Source: Sepioteuthis lessoniana | Taxonomy: Eukaryota; Mollusca; Cephalopoda; Myopsida; Loliginidae | Direction: 5' to 3' | DNA length: 64,000 bases | NCBI GenBank assembly: GCA_963585895.1 | Contig: OY757939.1 | Coordinates: 39,350,956-39,414,955 of the forward strand | Shown here: in pieces, positions 1 through 11,600 of the stretch | Layout: every line of letters begins with the position of its first letter | How positions within the stretch are numbered: the stretch's first letter is position 1 | Notes under the pieces: generated by a model | What the model saw: only the letters and a program-made list of their open reading frames with translations | The model's database searches: none | What the model was told of the DNA's origin: nothing | Position numbers and translations under genes: made by a program

Positions 1-177
1 CAAAATCGCAAAGAGTACTAGTAAAAAAATCTACTGTTATTATTTGTGTATAAAAGGCACTTTTTTCCAGATTTTTCAGCACGAAAGTTAGGGGTGCGTG
101 TTATACAAGAGAACATTAGAATTCACATTTTTCCGACCACGTGCCTCACCATATTTCAAGGAAATGTAGTAAAAAAA
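1..177. other. Intergenic, no gene seen
   Basis: AT-rich sequence with no credible exon. A short motif, AAAGTTAGGGGTGCGTGTTA near 86-105, recurs with one change near 594-613, so this flank and 590-660 share an unclassified dispersed repeat. The short open frames here have no recognisable protein features. Confidence 0.5.
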
Positions 178-423
178 TGTAAAGTTGGCGACCGTAGTCG
201 AGGGCGACCAGAAGGCTCCCTTTTTAATAGCTACTACACAGAGGTGTTGGGGAGGGCGCTACTCCTTTCCTAGGATAGCGGCACTTTACCCTTGATACGT
301 ACCTTATATTGCTGGGTGTTAAACAAGGAGGTATCAAGTACCATTTTTAAAGTCTTTGGTATGACGCGATCTGAGACTGAACCCAAGTCTCCCGGACCAA
401 TGACGAACACTCTACCCACTAAT
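178..423 (-). mobile_element. SINE A copy (tRNA-derived)
   Basis: Read on the minus strand, this has a tRNA-like head with a box-B-like segment, then a unique body with CTTGCTTAACACTCAGC-like sequence, ending in the GTCGCCAACTTTAC tail. At least ten further copies occur in the window, on both strands. This copy is diverged and no target duplication was found. Confidence 0.8.
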
Positions 424-1137
424 GTAAACTATATTAATTCTTATTTTTTTTAAAAACGATAGTTAAACAAATGCTAGATTTTGATTAGATCTATCTTCGA
501 TAACTTTTTAAAAAATCAGTGTGTATTATACACGAGAATCTTTTTATTTCTTATTTTTATTTTATTAACTTATTTTTCCAAATTCCGTTGTCCAAAGTTA
601 GGGGTACGTGTTAAACATGACCGCATGTTATACACAAATAAATACGGTAAACTGTCGAGGTGATTGTCATGGCAACGTATCAAGGAACGCCAAAATGATA
701 TTTAAAAATCTGAAAATGAAAGTTGTGTTTGATCCAATTCGTTTTTACTACAGTAATAGTAGAATCAGCTTGAAGCTGTATTTTTTGACGAGGCAGATAA
801 AAACTAGTTTATATTCTTTATTCGTATTTCCTTCGTTTTTCTTAATCATTTTAGTTTTTAAGTCTCTTTACTTTCTAGTTTATTACTCTCTTTTCCTTTA
901 AGCTATTAAATAATATCCTATCTTTCATTTTATCCTACGCTTTCTCTTACCTTACTATCGATGCCCTTCACCCTACCCTGGAGCCACCCACTTCTGACCC
1001 TTCTTCAAACCCTCTTCTCACTACCTATATTCCTACAACAAAGTATTTTCTGGATGCCTAAAAACCCCTTAAGCATGCAAGCCAGAGTTTCACAAGGGTT
1101 AGCAAAGAAACTAGGTCAGTGTTAGATTACAGGTCTG
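424..1137. other. Intergenic, no gene seen
   Basis: AT-rich with pyrimidine-rich stretches around 810-1020. Apart from the repeated motif near 594-613 there is no recognisable repeat, exon or RNA gene. Confidence 0.5.
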
Positions 1138-1140
1138 TTG

Positions 1141-1172
1141 CTACCACACACACACACACACATACACATAGA

Positions 1173-1205
<33 letters not shown>

Positions 1206-1507
1206 GTGTATAAGGCAACGCACTAGCTCACAAACACGCACGTATGAATATATACAAATACACGCTCGAACGCAGACGAGTGCGAATGAACTTAAACACA
1301 CATACGCACACGCGAATAATTAAGATCACACAAACACACCTACACACACATATGAATATACACACATGGATAGAAACAAAAGCGAATCCATCGGAACGCG
1401 CGCATGCGCATGCGCATACACGACAGAATACACAAATACACGAACGTATACTCATAAATGCACAAAAAAACATACTCGCAAACACAGCCAAGTGCAAATC
1501 AACCAGA

Positions 1508-1539
<32 letters not shown>

Positions 1540-2040
1540 AGACACACAAGCACAAACATGAATACGCAGGAACATAGCAACACAAGAACTCACACACATG
1601 AGTACACACAAATACGTATATGTGTACACGCACACATGAATACGCAGGAACACAGCAACACAAGAATTCACACACATGAGTACACACAAATACGTATATG
1701 TGTACACGCACACATGAATACGCAGGGACACAGCAAAACAAAAATTCACATACATGAGTACACACAAATACGTATATGTGCATACACACACATGAATACG
1801 CAAGAACTCACCAACACACATAGACGATTACATACATGCAAACACAGTGCGAATCCATCTCAACACTCATGCACACACATATGCTTACACGTTTAAGCAA
1901 GAACACACAAATGCATGAATACACATACACACATACAATTACACACAAATACATACACTTGAAAACAGACAGATGCGAATCAGCCGGGTCACAAACACGC
2001 GCGCGCGCACACACACGCACACACAGATACACATGCAAGC
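1141..2040. repeat. CA-rich complex minisatellite with a 78-bp unit
   Basis: Interrupted (CA)n runs (1144-1205, 1507-1534, 1998-2030) surround a regular 78-bp tandem array. Its units start at 1556, 1634, 1712 and 1790, each opening ACATGAATACGCAGG. Because 78 is divisible by three and the array lacks stops, overlapping open frames appear on both strands, but their proteins are pure Thr/His or Cys/Val periodicity. I treat them as non-coding. Confidence 0.85.
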
Positions 2041-2420
2041 ATATCTCCACCCCTCCCAAACACAAGAACACACAAGGTGTAAAGAAGGAAAATATTACAG
2101 CCAACGTTGTAGAACATTGGGTGGAGGGTTAGATAACTACCCCCACAAATCTTTCCACATCCCTTTTACAACAATTTCTCCCTCTACCATCTCACTCAGA
2201 CATCCCAGAATCTTTTTCTACCTTTTACGCCACCACCCCACGCCGACCCACCCACATAACTGTCCTGAAAAACCAATTCCTAAATATGGAGAGACGCCTG
2301 CAGGCTGAATTTTGCGATGCGATGACAATAAAACTAGGGAAACAAAAAAACAAAACAAAAAAAAACAGGATGTCTAAAAGATAAGGCTGGCGTAGATGAT
2401 GAGATAAAACAAGAAAATAT

Positions 2421-2570
2421 GAAGTACTTTTTTTTTTTTTTTTTTTTCGGGGAGGGGAGTTCTTTGTATTGGGACATTTCTTCTTTTTTTTTTTTTTTTT
2501 TTTTCAAAGTGGGGGGGGGTTCTTTGTATCAGGACATTTCTTTACACACCAAAAAGTGAAAGAAAAAGAA
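2421..2570. repeat. Poly(T)/oligo(G) low-complexity duplication
   Basis: Two adjacent blocks each carry a 20-nt-class T run followed by a G-rich run and GTTCTTTGTAT...GGACATTTCTT. The T-then-G junction resembles the one inside B2 elements (compare 3660-3690 and 59820-59845), so this may be a small tandem duplication of B2-derived sequence. The long homopolymers are also prone to assembly error. Confidence 0.5.
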
Positions 2571-2654
2571 AAAGAACATTACCATTCTTTTCACTTTTTC
2601 TTTTTTTCTTTTTTACCGAAAATTCTTTATTCAGATATTTTTTTGCGATAATGT

Positions 2655-2935
2655 ATTTACCTGACCTTTCTGTCACGGACAGGATGTGACACAAGGTCAA
2701 TTTTTAAGCAGAGTACAGCTGATTTGAATTTAGAATTTTCCTTCTCCTTAATTGGTTGCCTAACCAAGGCTAAATAACCCAGTCTGTTCTATCATTCACC
2801 CATAACTGGGCGGAGGGGAGGGAGAATGTATGGATTTATGCACTTTCAAGGGATATTAACCCTAAGTGAAACACAAACAGCTTCTTCAGGATTTGAACTT
2901 GTGCTACCTACTTCCTACGCAGTCATTTTAAGTAT
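2655..2935 (-). mobile_element. SINE C copy
   Basis: Minus-strand copy of the family whose plus copies lie near 38595, 33838 and 57508. It contains the conserved TGACACAAGGTCAATTTTTAAG segment near 2687-2708 (in reverse orientation), the TTGGTTGCCTAACCAAGGCT block, and a box-B-like TTTGAACTTGTGC near 2893-2905. The head end is degraded. The open frame running through it is not a gene. Confidence 0.65.
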
Positions 2936-3334
2936 ACTAGTGAACAAAAGTTTTTCCCAATTTCTTCTAGGACAACTGTGCTTGTCTTTACTATTTCTTA
3001 CAAGCAAACTTCACTATTTCATCTCTACATCTTCGGTCCAATTTTTCCTTACAACTCTTGTTATTTCTCAAGGTGAACATTTATCTTTTATGGTTAAGAA
3101 AAAATATAAACAGTTTAGTCAACCTGATGGAGGAAATAAAGTAAGGGTTCAGTTTAGTATCATACTTACATTGTAAATTGACCGCCTTGCTAAAATCTTT
3201 TGAAATTTTAGAATTTTTAATAACTAATAAATGTTTTTAAAACTAATAATCTATAATTTTAGAATTTTTAATAACTAATAAATGTTTTTAAAACTAATAA
3301 TCTAAGAATATGCTCGAGATTTCCATCAAGATGA

Positions 3335-3712
3335 TTGATTGATTGATTGATTTTAATGGTTGGCCAACCCTTCTAGGCTTATTTTCTGCCTTGAAGTTAG
3401 AGAATTACCCTCATTATACATTCATATTTACATTTTTGTGTAGGTGTTTCTTGAGAGTTTTTTTTTTATTCAAGGTCCTATCAAATGCAAATAATTTTTA
3501 AACAGATCTATTTGACCCATAAATGAGAACCTAATCGGTATTTCCTCTCTGGTTCAGAGTGGGCCTGCAAGTAATGGCAATGAAAGGGTGCTCCATACTT
3601 CCCATATCTCCAGAACTGGAGCCTCATCACTGGATACAGTTTAGTGTAATACCCAGGACACCCCTTCTTTTTGGAGGGGGGGTTAATCCTCTGTTGGGGA
3701 TACATAGTAAAT
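3335..3712 (-). mobile_element. B2-type retroposon copy
   Basis: The (TTGA)n edge and TTTTAATGG start the tail module. Then follow the AT-rich zone and the diagnostic core (ATCTATTTGACCCATA..., AACTGGAGCC, ACCCAGGACACC, a G run, CTGTTGGGGATACA) in reverse orientation. It abuts the SINE A copy at 3716. Confidence 0.7.
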
Positions 3713-3713
3713 A

Positions 3714-3957
3714 AGTAAAGTTGGCGACCTTAGTCGAAGGTGACCTGAAGGCTTCCTTTTCAATAGCTACTACAACAAGGTGTAGGGGAGGGCGCTACTC
3801 CTTTCCCTGGATTGCTCCACCTTACCCTTGATCCTTACCTTATAATGCTATGTTTTAAGCAAGTAGGCATCAAGTACCATTTTTTGAGTCTTTGGTATGA
3901 CTCAACCTGGGATTGAACCCTGGTCTCCCGGGCCATTGGTGAACACTATGGAAAATC
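3714..3957 (-). mobile_element. SINE A copy
   Basis: The minus-strand order tail, body, tRNA-like head is intact. GTAAAGTTGGCGACC is at the left edge and TGAACCCTGGTCTCCCGGGC (box B in reverse) is near 3913-3932. The outer head is lost at about 3957. Confidence 0.8.
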
Positions 3958-4675
3958 TGGTGGATATACTTTTAGCTGCTCTTGAATTGTGCAATGGCAG
4001 ATGAATGAAAACGTCATTGCAGTAAGGTTACTTTTAATTTTTGCCTAATCATTGAAATTGTATAATACAAGTAGTAACTTATTGTTGTGAAACATAAAAA
4101 GAAGACCTTTCAAAGAAGCAGCACATATGTTGGGCCATGTCGACCTCTTGAGTTGACCGAGTATAGAAATGAACACTATCTGGGAACTAATAATTGAAAA
4201 GGCCAAATCAAATTGTTTTTAAAGTAAATTATTTTTTTTTAAATATCAAGAATAACTGATGCCATTGGATTTTATGTTTCAAATTCATCTCATGACACTT
4301 TTCATGAAAATTCTTGTGATGTTTCTCAGATTGATGGGGTGAAACACAATGACGTCATTATTTGAATAAGATCTACATAGTTCTTGAATGCTGTGTTTGA
4401 TCAACAGTCAAAAGGGATTTCCCGGGTTGAATTATTTCAATACCCAAATAAAAAAGGGACACCTGAAGAAGGCCAGAGGATACAGCATCCGAAACATTAT
4501 GCTACAACTTACCACAATAAAGATGAAGACAGCAATCAAAAAAATCACGATTAAAATAATACACATTAAGCCTCGTCTCAAAAATTCTGATAGATAATAA
4601 AAATTGATGCAATCATTTGAAAAGTAAATGAAAGTCACACAGAACTCAATGAAAAGCTTAACACGAAGAAGAATT

Positions 4676-5145
4676 TATCATCATCATCATCATCATTAAG
4701 GCATGCAAACAACATGGATCCTCTTGGTTCTCTTTTACCATCTGTCCCTATTAGTAATCACACTTGATAAGTCAATTAGAAGGCATCCAGAGTCCACACA
4801 GAACTGATGAATGTAAATATTTTTCTGGTCAGCTAACACAGCTCCATGAGTAGGAGTCCATAGGACATCACTTATGAGTTTGATCTTACTTCACTAGCAG
4901 TGCTCAGCATGTCTGGCGCATCTTAGATGGATTATGAGATAGGAGGTGAGTGGCCATACAACTACTATTTTGTCGGTTGCTACTTTCAGAATTTATTCAT
5001 CCTTGTGTAGTTTCCATCAAGCTTTTTCTTTAGAAGTTTCATTAAAGTCCAAGAGGTGCAACCATACATTAGTACAGACATGGCTATAACTAGGAAGAAT
5101 TCTCATTTAATTTCATCAACAAGATGTTAATATCAGTCTATGCTT
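4676..5145 (-). pseudogene. Non-LTR retrotransposon 3' end, degenerate
   Basis: Minus-strand translation in broken frames gives the SVLMYGCTSWTLMK and KKKLDGNYTRM segments, followed by a PTK..LYGH..PPI stretch. This is the conserved end of a non-LTR retrotransposon polyprotein also present at 41083-41513 and 55690-56000. The copy ends in a short microsatellite, (CAT)n on the plus strand at 4678-4696, read as (GAT)n on the coding strand. Frameshifts and stops make it inactive. Confidence 0.75.
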
Positions 5146-5169
5146 TACCAAAGCATACAATAAGGCCTT

Positions 5170-5575
5170 GACATGATTTTCCTATAAAAATGCAGTGGAG
5201 ATCAATTTACTATAAAAATGCATTACAAATGATTTTACAATAAAATACATTGGAAATGATTTCACTGTAAAAATGCATTCCAAATGATTTTACCATAAAA
5301 ATGCATTCCAAATGATTTTACTATAAAAATGCATTATAAATGATTTTACTATAGCAGTGGATCACAAATAATTAGCCATAAAAATATATTGGAAATGATT
5401 TTACTCTAAAAATGTAGTGGAAATCATCTTTCAATTAAAAAGAATGTATCACAAATGATTTTACAATAAAAATACATTGGAAATGATTTTACTCTTAAAA
5501 ACAGAGCAAATGATTTTATTTTAAGAATGCATTGGAAATCATTTTACTATAAAAATGCATTTGGTATCTTTACAT
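5170..5575. repeat. 28-bp-class tandem array
   Basis: About 14 diverged units of the type AAATGATTTTACTATAAAA + ATGCATTGG. Units vary by one or two bases in length and many contain an ATGCATT core. No coding capacity. Confidence 0.85.
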
Positions 5576-6023
5576 TAAACCATTTGGCCATCTTTACAGA
5601 AGAGACAAATTTTTTCCAATTATTAATATAGATATCTACGAGCACTCTGCCTGATAAGAATATCATAAAGATCCTTTTGAAATAATCTCTAAAGAATTTT
5701 GGTCAAAAGCCAAGATTCCAAAGAAACATTTGTAGAGGCTTTTCCTTCAGGTTCAAGAAAAAAACATCTGCTGGGAAATCAATACTTTTGCCAAAATTCT
5801 AATTGCCAACAACAAGTTTTTTTTTTGTTTGTTTTTTCAGTTTTTAGATTTTTTAGAAAAATATTGCAAACTTTTTGAAATTTTTAGCAAAAAAAAAATA
5901 GCCCTCAAAGATAAAAGAATGATTAAGTTTTTGAAAACATTATCAGTTTAAACTTTTTTGGGTTTTTTTGTATTTTTATTCTGAATTAGTAAAATTAACC
6001 TTGGAAAATAAAATACTGAACTT

Positions 6024-6962
6024 GCCAGTCAACTGGGGCTGTAGAATACACTGACTGCACCTCTGCAGAGGAGTAAGACCTCCCCCCACCAATGAGTATC
6101 CTGGATATGACACTAAACAATCTGATGGTGAGGTTCCAATGATGCTGGAGCTTTGGGGAATGCAGAGCACCCCTTCATTGCCATTACTCCCAGGTCTACT
6201 CTGGCCTGGTGTGGTAGCACCTGATAGGGCCCTATCTATGGGTTAAATGGAAGAAACTGCATACTTATGCTAAACTGAATTGTTCGATTAAACAGAATAG
6301 CTTGCAATAGAAATGTTTTTGACAATTAAACCATACTTATATTTAAACTGCCTGCTTATGCTAAACTGAATTGTTTGAGATGGAACTGTTTTTGACATGG
6401 AAAATGTACTTACACTAAACTGAATTGTTTAATATACAAGAACTGTTTTGTCATTCAACTCTGTGTAAACAAAATCTGTACTTATACTAAACTGAATTAG
6501 CTGAATTAGAACTGCTTGACTAAACTGAATTGCTTGAAATAGAAATATTTTTCACAATTAAACTGTACTTACATTTAAACAACCGGACATTGGCATAATG
6601 GTTAGAGTGTTCGCCAATGGCCCGAAAGGCCTGGGTCATGTCTTACCAAAGACTTTAAAAATGGTACTTGATCCCTCCTTGCTTAACACTCAGCATTATA
6701 AGGTACGGATCAAGGGTAAAGTGGAGAAATCCTGGGAAAGGAGTAGCGCCCTTCCCTACATCCCTGGTGTAGCAGCTATGGAAAAGGGAGCCTTCGGGTC
6801 ACCCTCAACTATGGTTGCCAACTTTACCTTTTTACTTACATTTAAACTGCTTACTTATGCTAAACTGAATTGTTTGAAATAGAACTATTTTCATAAAATT
6901 GAATTTGGCGTTAAATAACCTACAAAGGTTGATATGTCATAAAACCCAAACAACCAACAAAC
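6024..6962 (+). mobile_element. Family B retroposon, interrupted by SINE A
   Basis: The head starts CAGTCAACTGGGGCTGTAGA and its terminal stem pairs CAGTCA with TGACTG (6052-6057). The hairpin-rich core and AT-rich internal repeats (AAACTGAATTGTTTGAAAT variants) follow, then the tail TTGGCGTTAAATAACCTACA near 6904-6923. A complete SINE A sits at 6581-6832. Confidence 0.85.
6581..6832 (+). mobile_element. Full-length SINE A nested in family B
   Basis: Starts with a tRNA-like head (box A within GGCATAATGGTTAGAGT) and ends ...GTTGCCAACTTTACCTTTT. It is flanked by a perfect 15-bp target duplication TACTTACATTTAAAC at 6566-6580 and 6833-6847. It inserted into an existing family B element, so it is the younger of the two. 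Confidence 0.93.
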
Positions 6963-7199
6963 CTAAAATATTGAACAATAAAAAAAAACGAACAGTGAAA
7001 AAAACTAAACCATTTTTTATTATTGCCACAGGAAACATCATTGCAAAGACACACATAGGAAGTGATTATTTTCCTGAATTATTGTGGTCAAAGTTTCCTT
7101 TGTTGTGGCAAAAAGTTATAATTTTCTAAAAAGAAAATTCTCAGAATATCAAAAATAGGAAATTTCTTAGAATTTTATTTTTCGAAAATTTTCACACGG

Positions 7200-7385
7200 T
7201 TATATGATACCAAGAATTCCAGTCAAACACAAATAATTTTAAACAGATCTATTTGATCTATAAATGAGACCCTAACAGGTACAACTATTCTACATAAGAG
7301 TGGACCACACTCCCCAGATTTCCAGAACTGGAGCCTCACCATTAGATGAAGTTTAGTATCATAACCAGGACTTCCCTTTTTGAGA
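7200..7385 (-). mobile_element. B2-type fragment
   Basis: Partial reverse-oriented core with GATCTATTTGATC, the AGAACTGGAGCCTCACCA block and an ACCAGGAC-like end. Truncated on both sides. Confidence 0.6.
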
Positions 7386-7954
7386 GTTATTACTTCCCTA
7401 AAGAAGGATACAGTCTGTATATTCTAAGGCCCACTGTTTTTTGTTATCCTGTATTCAATATCAAGTCAAGAATGAAAGAAAAAAGAAAGAAGGAAAAAGA
7501 GAGAAAGAAAGATGAAACAGTTCACACATACACTCACATACACATGTACACATTCTAAAAGAAAACTCTATTGTCAGTGTAATGAGATGATATCAAAGCT
7601 ACACGCACGCCATCTATCCAGAAATTGCCCTATACATCCTTCTGGCACCACTGAGTACATATGTCCTTTAAATAAAACAATACTTTCATTCACAGGCCCT
7701 TAATAGTTTCTAACATATGAACAGCCTTTCTTCTGCCAGCCCATCAATATTTGATGATGATAGTAGTAGATACAAGAGAATCGATTGTTTTTTAAAGCCA
7801 TAGAAAAACTGGTTTTCTTGTCTAGTTTCAGAACAAATTAAGATTTTTTTTCTTTATTCTTAATTGGTCAGATTGACAACAGAAAGATTACCCAGCCATT
7901 CACTGGTTAATGATGACTCTGTGAATCTTTTGTGACTATTTTTAAAATCTATTT

Positions 7955-8660
7955 ACCAAACTCCTCCACCCTGAGCAGGATGTGACACAAGTTCAATTTT
8001 TAAGTGTGTTCAAGCTGTCTTGAATTTAGAGTTTTCCTTCTCCTAGACTGGTAATCATTTTAAGGCTAAAGAGTACAGTCTGAATTTACCCAACCCCTCC
8101 ACCTTGTGGAGGATATGACACAAGGTTAATTGTTAAGTGGAGTAAAGCTGTTTTGAATGTTTTCCTTCTCCTCGACTGGTTGCCTAACTAAAACAAAAGA
8201 ATCCAGTCCACTCTACTATTTACTTATAGCTGGTGGTAGAACAGATGGTTTCATGCCTTTTGCAAGAGTATGAGCGAGAAGTGAAACACAAACAGCCTCA
8301 TTCAGGTTGAACTCAGGTCACCATCCCATTTCCTATAGCAATAACCGTTTCTCTTCCTTCAAACAATGTATTTTGGGTTTGGGTTTTTTTTTTTCCAAAA
8401 TTAGAGTTTTCCTTACTCTGGTTGCTAAACTAAGTATAAAGAGTCTGATTATTCCCTCCAACTGGTTCCATGCCTTCCCTATGATATTTGATATGTAAGT
8501 ATTTACTCAACCCCTCTGCCACAGGCAGAATATGACTCAAGGTCAATATTTAAGGGGAGTAAGGCTGTTTTGAATTTAGAATTTGCCTTCTCCAACATTG
8601 GTTGCCTAACTAAGACTCAAGAATGCAGTCTGCACTACTATTTACTCATAGATGCAAGGA
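7955..8660 (-). mobile_element. Cluster of SINE C fragments
   Basis: At least three reverse-oriented pieces follow one another (about 7957-8075, 8085-8350 and 8490-8660). Each carries GATGTGACACAAG-type sequence, the TTTAGAGTTTTCCTTCTCC block and a TGGTTGCCTAACTA segment. The middle copy retains the body up to the box-B-like AACTCAGGT. The repeated order looks like local duplication plus decay. Confidence 0.6.
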
Positions 8661-8691
8661 GATCAGATGGATTTATTTCTTTCTCAAGTGA

Positions 8692-9648
8692 CCCAGTTGG
8701 CTTTGGTAGTAGAATACATCAACTGCATCTCTGCAGAGGGGTAAAACTCCCCCAACGAGTGTCCTGGATATGACATTAAACCATCAGATGGTGAGGCTCC
8801 AGTAATGCTGGAGCTTTGGAGAATGTAGAGTACCCCTTCATTGCCATCACTCCCAGGTCCACTCTGGTTCAGAGTGGTAGTATTGATAGGGTCCTATCTG
8901 TGGATCAAATAGAAGTGTTTGACATTTAAACTGAGTGCAAACAAATGACTTAGGCTAACCTGAATTGCTTTAAATAGAACTGTTTAATCATTTAACTGTG
9001 TGTAAACAAATGACTGATGTTTAATTGAATTGTTAGTGTTAAATAGCAATACTTGAAACCATTTAACTGTGTGCAAACAAATGAATAATAGTAAATAGAA
9101 TTATTCATATTAGATAGAAATAGTTGAAACCATTTAACTGCGTGCAAAATAAATGAGCTCAGGCTCATTTAAAAATGTTATCAACAAAAGGTGTTTTGAA
9201 ATCATATATTTAACATATATGTATAAAAAGGATTTGTCATTAAATAACCTACAATGGTTGATATGCCATAAAACCAAGCCAAACCAAACCAAATCCTATA
9301 TATTTAGTATATATGCATAAAGAGGATTTAGCATTAAATAACCAACAATGGTTGATATGCCATAAAACCAAACTAAATCAAATTTTATATATTTGATATA
9401 TATGTATAAAGAGGATTTGGCATTAAATAACCTACAATGGTTGATATGCCATAAAACTAAACCAAGCCAAATCCTATATATTTGATATATATGTATAAAG
9501 ATGATTTGGCATTAAATAACCTACTATAGTTGATATGCCATAAAACCAAACCAAGCTAAATCCTATATATTTGATATATATGTATAAAGATAATTTAGCA
9601 TTAAATAACCTACAATGGTTGATATGCCATAAAACAAAACCAAATCCT
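8692..9648 (+). mobile_element. Family B retroposon with a five-fold tail array
   Basis: The head stem is CAGTTG paired with CAACTG (8720-8725). The core and the internal AACTGTGTGCAAACAAATGA repeats follow. The tail module (GGCATTAAATAACC...TTGATATGCCATAAAACC) is then repeated five times with AT-rich spacers from about 9205, period about 88-92 bp. Confidence 0.85.
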
Positions 9649-11185
9649 TTCTCAAGAGCATAAGCATAAAGAGAAACACAAACAACTTTATCCAGGAATT
9701 AAACTTGGGTTACCGATTCCATTTCATCTTTTTTGACTGTTTTATTCCTTTCTGTTTTTTATCATCCTTATATCAATAAATTGTTTAATAATAATAAAAA
9801 AATGCATTTTATTAACAGTTTCTACATATGAACAGCCTTTCTCATGCCAGCCAATCAATATTTGATGATGGGGTTGCAAGTTTTTTTAATATAATGCTTA
9901 GGCTCTGAATGATCTAGACTTGGTAACCAAATTAAGGAAACCTTAAGGGAAATGATAAATGAATAAAGTTTAAAATGAAAAATAAAACAAATGATAAAAT
10001 ACAAAAAACAGAAAAACAAGACCATTAATATAATACAAAAATAAAACAGATTTGAAAATAGGAAAATAAAATATCCCACAATTCCACTTCGACCCCAAAA
10101 ATTAAATGTCAACTCAAAAAAAAGAAAACGGTCTCTTCTGACTTTGCCAACCCACTAGATAACACATGCATTTTTTAACCTCCCAAAAGGAACAGTCTAT
10201 ATTTTACAGCTTTCATAATAATAATTCATAGGCTTAATAAACAAAAAAACATGATACAAGAGAAGTCCATAAGCAACTATGAAATTAAGAGTCAGTTTGA
10301 AGAGGAGTGTCAGGTAAATTTATTATCAGTAAATTCATCGTATGGTAAATTTATCCCTGGTAATCTCTTCTTTTTATGGAATAGGATGATCTCCTTCATC
10401 CTCATCTACATTATTTATTCTTTTTTATTTTGTTTGAGAAAAAAGTTATTCCCAGATCCACTCTGACCTAGAGTGGTAGTACATGTTAGGGGTTTCATCT
10501 ATTGGTTGAATAGATCTGTTTAAAAATGAAGTTAGGAAATAACTACACAAAAAAGGTAAATATGAACATCTGATTGACATGATTCCATTATCACTGAGCA
10601 TGAATTAACCCTAGACAGGTTGACAAGCCATTGAAATCAACCAATCTGACTAAACCCAATTAAAGAATCAAACAAAATTGCTGTTTCTTTAAATCTCAAA
10701 AGAGAACCATTGATTTAATGGATGTATAAGATTTAACAAGTTGTTAATTTAAAGATAACACCCCGTTTCTTACAATGCATTAAGTTATCCAAAATATTCA
10801 GAAGGAAAAAGAACAGACAAGTTGATTAAGTATATATAACATTTAATACAACAATCAACAAGGAGTTCCATCCCCAAGCTACAAAAAAGTCACAATGCAT
10901 TTAAGGTATATGAAAAGTCTATACACAAATAGGTGGAAGCCACTTACTCTTCTCAGGTTTGGAAAATTACAGAGGAAGGTGCCATGTCCTCGCTACTGAG
11001 AAGCAGACAACTATGTCTATCACTTCTGAAGTCTTGTTCATGAAAAAGGCAGATTTCTTGGTCCACCTTGTCACATGACTGAAAAAAACACTTGTGATGT
11101 AGGAGAGTCACCAAACACTGTGACAAAGAAGACCTCTCCATTTAGTTTCCAAACAGATGTAACCAAAATGAAAAGAAGAGTTTCT
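9649..11185. other. Decayed retroposon sequence, no gene
   Basis: Fragments of B2 are visible: GATCCACTCTGACC near 10457-10470, and a tail-like TTAACCCTAGACAGGTTGACA near 10607-10627. A SINE C trace is near 9640-9715. The rest is AT-rich. Open frames near 9855-10112 and 10251-10466 have low-complexity hydrophobic translations and no family features. Confidence 0.5.
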
Positions 11186-11189
11186 ATAG

Positions 11190-11385
11190 GGTAGAGATCT
11201 CAGAGTAATTGAATTTGAACTCCGATCGAGCAATTAGTTTCACTTTAGGACTAATGCCCTTGGGAAAGGTATAAACCTCTTATTCTCGCAACTATGAGTT
11301 CAATAGTATCATTCCTATTCTTCTACAAGGACGGTTTTGGCATTAAATAATCCACATTAAACAAAGAAACCAAACCAAATTGAAA
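11190..11385 (+). mobile_element. Degenerate SINE D copy
   Basis: Retains a box-B-like TTTGAACTCCGATCG, the CTTGGGAAAGGTATAAACC body segment, and the tail GGTTTTGGCATTAAATAATCC...CCAAACCAAA. The head is eroded. Confidence 0.65.
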
Positions 11386-11455
11386 TGACTTGGAGTAGTA
11401 GTACCTGTTATGTTGCCATCTATGGGTCAAATTGGTCTGTTTGTAAATTATTCAT

Positions 11456-11600
11456 ATTTAATAGAACCGTGTGCAAAATTATTCATATTTGATAGGACCA
11501 TGTGCAAATTTATTCATATTCGATAGGACCATGTGCAAAATTATTCATATTTGATAAGATCATGTGCAAAATTATTCATATCATATAGGACCGTATGCAA
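11456..11600. repeat. 31-bp tandem array within B2 sequence
   Basis: About five units of ATTCATATTTGATAGGACC + ATGTGCAAAATT. It sits in the AT-rich internal zone of a B2 element, the segment that varies in repeat number between B and B2 copies. Confidence 0.75.

Noticed and set aside
1228..2308. Several overlapping open frames of 60-197 codons on both strands
   Set aside because: They are the six-frame shadow of CA-rich tandem repeats: compositions are only Thr/His or Cys/Val and frames on opposite strands are equally long. No start context, splice sites or domain.
2826..3176. 116-codon open frame as a small gene
   Set aside because: Its first half is a reverse-oriented SINE C and the rest is AT-rich, with no signal peptide, splice logic or domain.
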